The translations under genes were made by a program, and so were the position numbers. This document shows positions 22,371 to 32,874 of a stretch of DNA of 64,000 nt, in pieces. Where the stretch lies: positions 72,745,497 through 72,809,496 of the forward strand of contig CM039502.1 in the NCBI GenBank assembly GCA_022432975.1. The letters run 5' to 3'. A model generated the notes under the pieces. It was not told the origin of the DNA and ran no database searches. It saw only the letters and a program-made list of their open reading frames with translations. How positions within the stretch are numbered: position 1 is the stretch's first letter; every line of letters begins with the position of its first letter. Source of the stretch: Begonia masoniana. Its lineage: Eukaryota; Streptophyta; Magnoliopsida; Cucurbitales; Begoniaceae.

Positions 22371-22686
22371 ATTTTCCATATTTTGATGATGACAAAAATA
22401 AAGTGATTAAGTATATTCTCTCCCATAATAATCTCACAATAATCTCCCTAACTCCCCCGTACTCTATGCAGTATACCGTATCAATAAGTCAGTCTTAAGT
22501 ATGCATTCAGTAACTTTTTTATCCTTCTCCCCCTTTGACATTATAAAAAATAAACATGTATAGGAGGAAAGACATTCAGCACAACACTTTGTAGACGATA
22601 TGATAAAACATTCACAGTTTGGAAAAAATGGTAAGTAGTCACAGTGTTAAAAATAAGGAAAAAAAATAAAAAATAAAGAAATAGTC
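22371..22686 (-). other. Region between the extra ORF and the 3' LTR
   Basis: On the minus strand this holds AATGTCAAAGGGGGAGAAGG (about 22523-22542), a purine run typical of the 3' part of SIRE-type copia elements, then CATCAAAATATGGAAAAT next to the LTR as a degenerate polypurine tract. Confidence 0.6.
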
Positions 22687-24513
22687 CTAGTTCTCAGGGG
22701 AGGAGGGATTCTCCCAGTGCATGATATCCCAGAGTTGATAAAGGAAATCATCCTTATCAGGAGGGGATTCCGCCTGATGATTAACTTCCTCAACAGGAAC
22801 AACACCAACATCAGCAACAATAGCTGGAGCAGTCACTGACACATCCTCACAAAGAGCAACCTCTTGAGCAACATCAGCAACAGTAGCCGAAGTAGCTGGA
22901 CAAACTGCCTCAAGAGTCTCGTCACCTTCATCCAAATTCTCATCCACATGAGAGGGCTTACCAACACTTCTAGTCATAAGGGTACTAAAATCGCCAATAT
23001 GAGAGATAACCCGGTCAGATTCTCGCTGCAATTGAGCTGTTAAATGACTGGAATGGAATCGAACGGAAGAGATGACATCATCAATTGCTTTACTTTGATT
23101 TGAGTCAGTTTGCTTAAAGCGATTGTGCATGCCTTGAATGGCAACTGCGAGATGTTCTAGCTGTGATAGGACAAGCACTTCAAATTGATCTTGCCTGGAT
23201 AGATACATGGACTGAAAGGATTCAAGACCAGTGCCGAGGCTAGCTATACTCGTCTGAAGCTCATGATATTGCTCCTCAGAAATAGAGGTTCTCATTGGTG
23301 GAGTGGGGTGACCTTTAGATCTAGGAGGAACACGAGCAGTTAAAGAAGGAACCGGAGCTGGGAAGGAAGCAGGAATTGGACTGGTTGGAGGTGGAAGAGT
23401 AGCAATTTGAATTGCCAGAAGATCAAGCAGAAGAGTTGTATCATTAAAGCTCTCGGTAGCTAATGGGAGAAAGTCGGAGCAGGTTGGAGGAGCTGAAATG
23501 AGAGATTCCTGAAACATAGGAGGATTAGAGGAGGGAATATAAGGCTCTTCTTGAGGAGCAGACTCTTCTTCTTCATCATCCATCAAAAGCATTCTGCGCC
23601 TCTTCCGTGGTTCTTTGTCAACCAAAACACCTTGCCGATTTCTTTCAATTCCCATGCACAGCAATGTGGAAGCAGAAAAAAGATCAGTGTTCTTTAGCAA
23701 TATTAGCTTGTCTTCAGCCGGTATCTGAACACCAAATCGGAGGAAGATCTTCATCAAAAAAAGATTATATGGTAGGGATTTGGATGGAGTTTTGACCACT
23801 TGAAGCATCCTTTTCAAAATGATACTTCCGATGTGAAATGGTTCTTTACGGAAGAACCGATAAAGAATGTGGAGATCCATTTCACTGACATGGTCACGAT
23901 GGCCATCTCTCGGAAGAAGGTTGTAGTTGACCATTAGATGGAAGACTCTGGCCCTGATATTCAAATCATTGCCCTTGAGTTTGAAGGAGGTATTGTTTGG
24001 ATACTTGGAAATCATTTTGGCTAAAGCAACTCCTTCTGGCGTTCCAATGAAAGGAGGATCCTTGGAACCTTCAAAATATCTAGGCTTGTTATTCAGGAAT
24101 TCACAGTTAAGTATTTCATAAATTTTCTCCGAAGTCAGCTCGATGTGTCTACCATACACATAGCTTCGGATGACAAGAGGTGAATTAGCGTGCTCTAGAT
24201 CAGCATAAAACATCATAATCGATGTTTCGCAGTAGGATGTGCCGAGTTCAAATAGCCATAATAAGCCCATTTCATGGAAAGATTGCTCCAGATGTAAACC
24301 AGACAGATCCTTAAATACTACACCTCTACTTCTAATAAGCGGTTTTTTTTTTTCAAAATCATTAAAGTACCTATGAAGTGCAGCCTCATTGACAAATTGA
24401 TGAGAAGGCCACTGAAGAGGAGGTGGTTGTACGACAGGTTCTGATTCCACTGGTTGTGTAGTCTTCTGCTTTTTTCTTGAGAAAGTTAAACCGACGTTTG
24501 AGGAGGAAGCCAT
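22687..24513 (-). CDS. Extra 608-residue ORF downstream of copia pol
   Basis: An uninterrupted ORF in the slot where SIRE-type elements carry an env-like or additional ORF, 288 bp after the RNase H stop. N-terminal basic SRKKQK (12-17). Residues about 45-290 resemble the plant putative transposon protein domain: IMMFYADL (99-106) then VYGRHIELTSEKIYEILN (119-136). RKRRR (303-307), an NLS-like run, is followed by an acidic stretch (312-318). 370-406 is proline-rich, 410-515 is helical and possibly coiled coil, and the tail is acidic. I see no signal peptide or transmembrane helix, so an envelope glycoprotein is unlikely. It is intact although gag and pol of the same element are broken. The function is unknown; the domain match is from memory and should be treated as tentative. 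Confidence 0.75.
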   Translation of the reverse strand: MASSSNVGLTFSRKKQKTTQPVESEPVVQPPPLQWPSHQFVNEAALHRYFNDFEKKKPLIRSRGVVFKDLSGLHLEQSFHEMGLLWLFELGTSYCETSIMMFYADLEHANSPLVIRSYVYGRHIELTSEKIYEILNCEFLNNKPRYFEGSKDPPFIGTPEGVALAKMISKYPNNTSFKLKGNDLNIRARVFHLMVNYNLLPRDGHRDHVSEMDLHILYRFFRKEPFHIGSIILKRMLQVVKTPSKSLPYNLFLMKIFLRFGVQIPAEDKLILLKNTDLFSASTLLCMGIERNRQGVLVDKEPRKRRRMLLMDDEEEESAPQEEPYIPSSNPPMFQESLISAPPTCSDFLPLATESFNDTTLLLDLLAIQIATLPPPTSPIPASFPAPVPSLTARVPPRSKGHPTPPMRTSISEEQYHELQTSIASLGTGLESFQSMYLSRQDQFEVLVLSQLEHLAVAIQGMHNRFKQTDSNQSKAIDDVISSVRFHSSHLTAQLQRESDRVISHIGDFSTLMTRSVGKPSHVDENLDEGDETLEAVCPATSATVADVAQEVALCEDVSVTAPAIVADVGVVPVEEVNHQAESPPDKDDFLYQLWDIMHWENPSSPEN

Positions 24514-24800
24514 CTATCGGAGTTTAAAGATCGAAAGAAAAGACTGGAGACGAGAGAGGAAGTGGCGACAGAGAGTTGATTGAAGATGAAAGCTTTTCGA
24601 AAGGCTTTTCGCGCTCTGGAGAAAGATAGGGTTTCTGTAATCCGAATGCAGATTTAAAAGAGTTAAGAATTGACATCGTCTGATTTGTACCTCGACCGTT
24701 TCCTATATCGTCCACTGCATAAAGTGACGCAGTCGATGTATTACAGAAAACCTCAGTCAAGAGAGATATAACTTTATTGCTAGACAAGAACGTCGACCGA

Positions 24801-27328
24801 TCAGGACTTTTCACTCCTAATGAGACCTAAACAAATTAGAATATCACTGAAGGTCTTCTCATCCAAAGGTTTTGTAAATATATCTGCTAATTGGTCGGAT
24901 GAATTGACAAATTCTAAGGTGATATCTCCTTTTTGAACATAATCTCTAATGAAGTGATATCTAACCTTGATGTGTTTGGTTCTGGAATGTTGGATAGGGT
25001 TCTTTGAAATGTTAATTGCACTAATATTATCATATCTAATCGGTATTCTATCATAGAATAGATTGTAATCCTCTAAAGTTTGCTTCATCTAAAGCATTTG
25101 AGCACAACAACTACCAGCAGCAAAATATTCACTTTCGGCAGTTGAAAGTGCTACAGAATTCTGCTTATTAGAGTACCAAGATACAAGAGATTCACCTAGA
25201 AATTGACATGTTCCATTGGTACTCTTCTTAACTACAAGGCTTCCAGCATAATCAGAGTCAGAATAACCTATTAAATCAAATGATGTACCCTTTGCATTCC
25301 ATAAGCCTAAATTAAAAGTGCCACTTAAGCATTTGAAAATTCTCTTGACTGCACTTAGGTGTGATTCCTTAGAAGAAGCTTGAAACCTAGCACATAAGCA
25401 CACACTAAATAGGATATAAGGTCTGCTAGCCGTTAGATATAATAGAAAACCAATCATACCTCTATATTTCTTAATATCCACACTTATCTCATTTTTATTT
25501 TTGTCCAACTTAGTAGTGGTGTTCATTGGGGTTTTAGATGGTTTTGAGGAATTCAATCCGATTTTTTTTAAAAGTTCTTTAATGTATTTTTCTTAACAAA
25601 AGAGAACGTCATCTGGTGTTTGACTAATCTGAAAACCTAAAAAGAATTTTAACTCCCCCATCATACTCATCTCAAATTTACTTTGCATTAGGAAGGAGAA
25701 TTCATCACACAGTGAGACATTAGTAGAACCGAATATAATGTCATCGACATAGATCTATACGATGAGTATGTCTCTGTCCTTTTGCATGGTAAATAAAGTT
25801 GAATCAGTTTTATCCTTTTTGAACTTCCTTTCCTCAAAAAAATTCTTCAACCTATCATACCAAGCTCTAGGAGCCTGCTTCAGTCAATATATAACCTTCT
25901 TGAGCTTATATACATGGTCAGGTTTGTCATAGACTTTAAATCCTAAGGGCTGCTCTACATAAACTTCTTCCAAGATATAATCATTTAAAAATGCACTCTT
26001 AACGTCCATTTGAAAGAGTGTGAAGTTTTTGTAGCAAGTATAGGCTAAGAGCATCCTAATAGATTATAGTCTAGCTACGGGAAGAGCATCCTAATAGATT
26101 ATAGTCTAGCTACGGGAGCAAATGTTTCGTCAAAGTCTATTCCTTCTTCTTGGTTGTAACCTTTGGCAACTAACCTAGCTTTGTTTCTAACAACAACACC
26201 ATTTTCATCCAGCTTATTATTGAACACCCATTTTGTTCCTATAATGGTATGGTCTTTGGGTATTGGAACAAATTCTCATACATTGTTCCTCTCGAATTGG
26301 TTTAATTCATCTTGCATAGCAACTATTCAATTTTTATCCAATTCGGATTCTTCAAATTTCTTAGGCTCTATTTGAGAGATGAAGGCTACATTTGCACAGA
26401 GATTTCTAAGGGAGGCTCTAGTTTTGACTTCTAATGTTGGATCACCTAGAACTTCATCTAAAGAATGATCTTTTACATATTTCCAATCTCTAGGAAGAGC
26501 AGCATTTTAATCCTTGACTGGGACAATGTCTAGAGAATTTGAAGAAGGATCTAGGAAATTTTCTCATTGAAAGGTTTCAGCAGGTTTGTCTAAGGAGAGA
26601 GAATCCATTTGCTTTTCCAAATTGTCATATTCTTTCACATTGATTGAAGCTTGAAGATTCTGATCAAAATTGACATTAACAGATTCTTCAACAACTAGAG
26701 TTCTTTTGTTAAAAACTCTATAAGCCTTACTGGATAGGGAATAACCAAGAAAAATTCCAAGGTCAGATTTGGAATCGAATTTTCCCAAGTTATCCTTGGT
26801 GTTAAGAATGAAGCATTTACAACCAAAGGCTCTAAAGTACTTGACAGAAGAGGTTTTTTCATTCTAAAGCTCATAAGGAGTTTTCTTTAGAATAGGTTTT
26901 ATGGAAATCTGCTTTAGTACATAACAAGCTCTAGAAACAGTTTCTGCCGAGAAATATTTTGGAAGAGAGTTTTCATTGAGTATAGTTCGAGCAAGCTCGT
27001 GAAGAGACCTATTCTTCCTCTCAACAACACCATTTTGTTGAAGAGTTTTAGGAGATGAGAAATTGTACTCAATTCCATGTTTGAGGTACAAAAGTTCAAA
27101 TCGCTCATTCTCAATTTCTTCACCATGATTACTACGAATAACAACAATGGTGAGCTCCTTTTAATTTGAACTCTCTTCCTAAAGCTAGATAAGGTGTCAA
27201 AAGTTTCATTCTTTGACTTTAGAAAGAATACCCAGGTGAATCTAGAGAAATCATCTACAATGACAAAAACATAATATTTTCCTCCTAGACTAGCAATGTT
27301 TGAAGGACCGAAAATGTCCATGTGAAGT
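24801..27328 (-). pseudogene. Copia pol, C-terminal part: integrase core, RT, RNase H
   Basis: Minus-strand continuation of pol after the LARD insertion. 27328-26870 is integrase, with LHMDIFGPS, VIVDDFSRFTWVFFL and LQQNGVVERKNRSL. 26860-25560 is RT, with YVDDIIFGSTN at about 25720-25751. 25556-24801 is RNase H, with YSDSDYAGS and ending LADIFTKPL. Defects include a TAG at 25755-25757 just before YVDD, where a Gln codon is expected, a stop at about 25086-25088 where Trp is usual, frameshifts in integrase, and a 35-bp tandem duplication at about 26047-26117. YVDDIIFGST and the extra ORF fit the SIRE lineage. Confidence 0.9.
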
Positions 27329-28125
27329 TGTGACGACCCCAACCCCGTAGGGCCGCCACGGACTTGCCGTGACATAACAATTACCTAAGCCCTCGCATTT
27401 TTCACATAAACTTTTTCTTTTTCACTCGACACTTTAAAGAAAACGGACCTAGACAATTGACCCACCTCTAACAACCTTTAGGGACTAACTTTGTCTTAAA
27501 CATTAAACATTTGAGCGTAAAACATTTTGACTTTTAAAACATTTAAAACTAGACTAAAACCATTAATAACTTAAAACAAATAACCATTAAAGTAAAATCA
27601 GTTAAAAACAAAACACTAATAAAACCTATAAGTTCAAGAAAACAAACTGCGTGGATCGCTCTAAAAATCGAGCGTATCCTTACCTGTTTTAAAATAACCA
27701 AACATTTAAAAATGCCCAAACAGTTCCAGTATATTCTCCAAAATAAAGACTTCACATTCTAAACAATCTACTACCACTGCGTATACATCAAAACTCGACT
27801 ATTCATGCATTTTCTATCAAAGCATCTAATCCATATACTTAAACATTTTCATACATATACATCAACACTCGACTTACGTAGACCTACTAACCAACAAGAC
27901 TAACTCACATCCATTCGACATACATCATTCAAGCCAAGCCAAAACACACCCCGTCGCCACGAGCACCATCCGTCGACCACCTATTCTTTGTCATCGAGTT
28001 CGCACCTGTCACCTACATCATGCAACATAAACAGTAAGCCTAATGCTTAGTAAGGGGATGCACTATATGAATTTAAAACATTTTACTTAACATATGCAGT
28101 TTCTACAGTTTCATCGTACATAATC

Positions 28126-28171
28126 ATTTCGTTTCGTTTCGTTTCGTTTCATCATTCATATTCGTTTCGTT
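28126..28171. repeat. (TTTCG)n short repeats in the LARD LTR
   Basis: Runs of GTTTC units, repeated at the same place in the second LTR (33738-33787). Confidence 0.85.
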
Positions 28172-28194
28172 TCGTTTATCATTCATACATACAT

Positions 28195-28355
28195 GTAATC
28201 CTCTACCAATGGAGGGCGGATTAGTTTCTCCATCTCTAGACGTTCCACATATAAATCTTTACCTGAAGGGTGAACCACTTCCTTCAGATATCATACATTT
28301 TCTGGACGTTCCACGATCTACATCTGAAGGGTGAACCACTTCCTTCAGACACTTT
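28195..28355 (-). repeat. Two-unit repeat block between donor- and acceptor-like sites
   Basis: CTGAAGG(G/A)TGAACCACTTCCTTCAG and a preceding (C/T)AGACGTTCCAC/TGGACGTTCCAC occur twice. The CTGAAGG...CCTTCAG ends are themselves an inverted repeat. A second copy is at 33805-33965. Confidence 0.75.
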
Positions 28356-30012
28356 ACATTTTCGTTTTACATCGTTGTCGTTTCTACGTTCAATTCTTGA
28401 AAACACATGCTAAAACATTTTCGTACTTTTCTAAAACATGATGCATGGGAAATCTATGTACGACATATCATCAAAACATATCCTCAAACAATTCACAACA
28501 TACATAGACATATACTATTCTCAACAGACTTCTCAAACAACTAACATTCTAAGCTACCCGACTCATAAATCCCCACAATCAGAAAATCATCATCAGAGTA
28601 GTAAAACCTAACGTTGCCACGATGTAGGGCCTTAAGGGCCGGAAACCTAACATCCACTTACCTGGCGTCCGTAGTAAGCCGAGCACCGTCCAAAGGTCGT
28701 CTTCACCTAAAGCATTTCACAATTAAAAGACATTAAAATCAATTCTAATTAAACGAACCTCAAACTTAAACTAAGTTCCTGGCTAAAGCAATTTCTCCTA
28801 AAACTTTCACTTTCTCCAATTGGGCATTTCATCGAGCACGTGGTGCTCACAATTCACTTAACCTCCATTAATGGTTTTCCGATAATTCCCAATATTCAAA
28901 CTTTAACCTAAATCTACCAACAATCATCAATTCATTTAATCTATCTAATAAACGACAATTGTATTCATTAATAGGCATAAAAGCATAATATCATCAATTT
29001 CTAACTAAAACTTAATTAAACGGCCACTAATTTGGGTTCGGTAAAAACCGACCTAAAACTTCGAACGCGCGTAACTTTCGCGTCGGTTATCGGAATCGAA
29101 CGATTCCAGCGGCCACGTGCTCCTCTAATAACCTATTTTAATCTGCCAAAAGGAATTTTAAAACAAATGACCGGAGCTAGGTCAATTTATCAAAAACCCG
29201 AACTGCCCCTTTTTACCCAAAATTTCACTTTTCCAATTTTTTATCAAATTCCACCTATTTCATCACCAATCGACCATATACACCTTCAATTTGAATAATC
29301 TAACAAAATTCCCGAGCTACATTCATCAAAACCGAAATGCCCTAATCGGTTTTTCACTGTTTTTCGCCCAAATTGGGCATTCCACGGCCAATCAACAATA
29401 GCCGGCGCAAGGGTTGGCAAACCCACGCCGGAAGTGACCAAAAACGGCCGGCGATCGGAGCACAATCGAGCTCCCCACCACCGGCCACCAACAGAACGAA
29501 AACAGGGCACAGAGGAGGCATACCATTCGGTTCGTGCGCGAGGATGGTCGGAAACCGCACACCCTGGAGTCGCCGCCGTTTTCTGGCCGGAAAGCGTCGA
29601 GGTTGGGCGCCGGCGTTCGTCGATCGTCGCCGTTCTCCTTCGTCGCCTCTCTCTCGGCGTCGGGCTCGAGCTCGAGCTCGATGTATCAACAGAATGGTTT
29701 TCCATTCTGTTGATTTTCTTTAATTATTATTATTAATAATAATAATAATTAATAATAATAATAAAACTAATAATAAAACTAACCATTAATTAACCCTCGT
29801 TTATCGTTTTTCCGACCATTTCGAATTTCATTAAATCTCATTATTAAATTGTAACCCACGGCTTACTTTCACTGGAAGTGCCCGAGTCTAAATTAATTAA
29901 CCAATTAGGTTAACCAAACTTATTCACTTTTCTTTTAAATTACTTAAAACAATTATTCATTAAATAGTTACCTTATCATTTTATCTTTCTCTTGAAAATC
30001 TCGGGTGTTACA

Positions 30013-32542
30013 TCCTTCCCTCCTTAATTGGAATTTTGTCCCCAAAATTATTGCTTAGTCAATCCTCTTATTACTCACCCTCACATTATCTAAGTACGAT
30101 GCTCGTAACACCATTCACGACACTCCTATGGTCTTACCCATCCCTCGGGTCAATGGTTTCCTACATCTCCGAAGCTTTCAATCCATCTAACTTCGCACTT
30201 TGTAATTTAATCGCTTATTCACTCAACGACTTCGACTTAATCTCCATCACTTAGACTCTCAATCCTCTCTAACTTAACTCCAACTTTAATTCTTCCTCAA
30301 ACTAAGTTCATTTAGTTCCTAACTTTTCTCGTTTCATGCCAACAATATACACTTAACCACATCAAACCCTCAAAGTTTCTCCAACTTCGTGACACTAAGG
30401 ACCTGATGATTAAATTTCTCATCCTACTTCTCCATTTCGAACTCTTCTCCACACTATTATCTCTTTTCCAAATTATCAATCTCATTTTCTAAACCTACTT
30501 ACCTTGGGCAATCATAGCATTTCCTTAGCTACTCTAATGTCATTCCCGTATACCGGGCTGTAATTACTAAATCTATTTCTTTATGCTTTTACAGCATCCA
30601 CTAGGTCTCTATAATTATTTCCACTACGCTCGTTTTGTCCAACTTTTATCTCGGTCGTCATTAATCACTAACATCATCAATTACTAACAAATTCTTAAGT
30701 CTAAACCAATTCGTTAAACTATCCACCCAACACCTAAAAGAAAATGTGCATAAGCACTTCGACATAACTTAAAAGTCAACTTTACTAAACCTCAAAATCT
30801 ACTCTCACTTCTAAGTTCACTTGCATAGCCTTCCTGCAATTCTCCCTTCATTTCATCCAACATGCTCCAAATTTCTCTACCTTAACTACTTAACTCTTAT
30901 TTCGAGTTTCCGTTCGATCTAGTAAAACTTCTTACTTACTCGTACTACACTATTCGAAATCCAAAGATCTACTTAACCGGTCATTTTATCTCACATCACA
31001 CATTCTCTATTTCCTCAAGTCGCGATCTTCTTCACACACTTAAGCTTATCATTGTTAACCTTAGCCATTTACAAAATCATTGGCTCCGACTTCGGTACAT
31101 AAGGGTCGAGCCTTTGAGATTTCCTAATTTAATCTTATCTCGATGCACTTGAACATTATTTGTGCAATTTCTCGTCCTCCTCGTCCGATGACCCATTAAT
31201 CTATCAATCCGCACAACACTAACATTCGATTAAAATTTCAAATCTAAACCCTTTATTCAATTTAGATAATGTCCTAGACTTATTCTTAATATCACACTAA
31301 GACTTCCTCGAAAGTTACGAACTAATCTACTACTTGGTCATTTCTTCTAGTCAGGTTCATAATGTTCTCCTTAGCCTCTTCACAACAATTTATCTAACAA
31401 TTTTCTTGTTAGCAACTTGTTGTAGGTAGACCTACAACCTTAATCTAGATCTTCTAAAGTTCTTAAATCTTATCCTTCTATTTTCCCCAAAATTTAGAAG
31501 CATCCATAACCTTTAATGGAGCTAAGCATGCCGTGACTCATACTACAAGCTCTATTTATTCTCGAGTCTAGGCAAACACCAAAGTGGTCGAGTTCACTTC
31601 CTTAAATTCTCACATGAATCGGCCTTCACTTAATTCTTTATAGGCTAAGCTTTCTAACTCACCTAATTTGATCTCATTCTTCAGATTTCCTCAATTACTA
31701 TTTAGGCGCTAATATTTTGACTGATTTATAGCTTTAACCACCTATTGAGTAATGACCATTTCTACATTCTCAAAGTTCTAAACTTTTCCAGCTTCACGCC
31801 CTATCGTTTGATCACTTGTACACATTTCTAATTCCTCTTAATTGGCCATCACTTAAGTTCTTCATTACGATCTACCTCTCGGGTCCTTTAAACATTAAAG
31901 TTCCTACTTCCTTCTTGGAGATATGTTTCAGGTTCCGGTGTTTAACTCGAACTGTATTAACTTCAGACTTACTACTTATCTCTCATCTTTCTAAACCAAA
32001 AGTTCGAAATCAAGCACCCGTTACTTTACTTCTCTTTATTTTCCTCCATCACTATTGATCAATACGAACGCCTCTATAATCTCCCAAATTATATATCCAA
32101 GATTTCGTATTGATCAATCACATCGCTTTGCAAAAGCAAACAACACCTTCCATACTCTCACAACAATATGCTTGAGCCGAAGTCTTAAACATTGCCTTTA
32201 TCTAAATACTTCACTTCACGCTAACTTAAAAAAACTAAAAATTTCTACCATGTCCCTTTATTCACTTAAACGTACTAATAGTGTCAAGCTAGGTTACTTA
32301 CCTTAACGCATAACAATCTTTCTCTCCTTAAATTGAGGTTTACATTATCATGCCTCCAGATCCCCATATTCTCTAACCCTTGTATTCTTCAATCTACTTC
32401 TACATATTTTTGCACATATGATTATTAAATTCTTACTTTAAACTACACCTCTACATTCGTGTTATTCATTCTATTAACTAATGAAATAAAATCATACCTG
32501 GATCGTATCTATAACATATTCCTCAGACATTAGAGGTTGAAA
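30013..32542 (-). other. Non-coding internal region of the LARD-like element
   Basis: About 2.5 kb without stable ORFs, strongly purine-biased on the sense (minus) strand. The polypurine tract AATTAAGGAGGGAAGGA (30013-30029) abuts the 3' LTR. No pol motif was seen on either strand. Confidence 0.75.
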
Positions 32543-32829
32543 TTACCTAGTTTGTTCTCTACCTCGGTTCCATGAAACACTACCTTGACCATCACCATTT
32601 CCATCTCGGTTGAGAAAGATTTCTATTTGTTCTGATTGTCGTTGCACTATATCAATAAGCTGACTAATAAGATTCTCTTCAGGTTGTCTAGGTGCTTTCG
32701 GTATTTTCTTGTTCCCAGACAAATTAGAAAACAAGACAAAACAATATAAACATCTATGAATCAAACTTAAACTTAAATACTTACAGTCGATGGAGAGTCC
32801 TCGTGCGGCGGTGTGTTTTTGGCAGGCAT
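32543..32829 (-). pseudogene. gag N-terminal remnant with a possible 5' mini-exon
   Basis: ATG 32829 opens a 15-codon stretch ending at a GTAAGT donor-like site (32785/32784). After about 77 bp an AG at 32708 could join it in frame to KIPKAPRQPEENLISQLIDIVQ... which stops at 32543. The proline/arginine-rich start followed by a helical QLIDIVQRQSEQIEIF matches the N-terminus of the gags at 38924 and 51709. The capsid and zinc knuckles are absent. Confidence 0.55.
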
Positions 32830-32858
32830 ATCACAGAACTCGCTTTTAAAACTCCGTC

Positions 32859-32870
32859 TCTCTGATACCA
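32859..32870 (-). other. Primer site of the LARD-like element
   Basis: Minus strand TGGTATCAGAGA, four bases inside the 5' LTR end at 32875; the first 11 bases match the initiator methionine tRNA complement. Confidence 0.9.
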
Positions 32871-32874
32871 TAAC

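Larger units (their letters stand above)
27329..30012 (-). repeat. 3' LTR of the LARD-like element (LTR-3)
   Basis: Minus-strand ends TGTAACACCCGAG (30012) and GGGGTCGTCACA (27329). Contains the donor-like site at 28661, the hairpin TAAGC/GCTTA at 28035-28049 and the acceptor-like site at 28013. Compared with the 5' LTR it lacks about 64 bp, one unit of a two-unit tandem repeat present at 33350-33486. Confidence 0.93.

Noticed and set aside
22687..24513. Retroviral-type envelope gene
   Set aside because: Position fits, but there is no signal peptide, transmembrane helix or cleavage site; sequence suggests a different plant transposon-associated domain.
29286..29736. GC-rich ORFs of 100-139 codons on both strands (again at 34896-35343)
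   Set aside because: They lie in both LTRs of the LARD-like element, overlap in several frames and have no known motif; base composition explains them.
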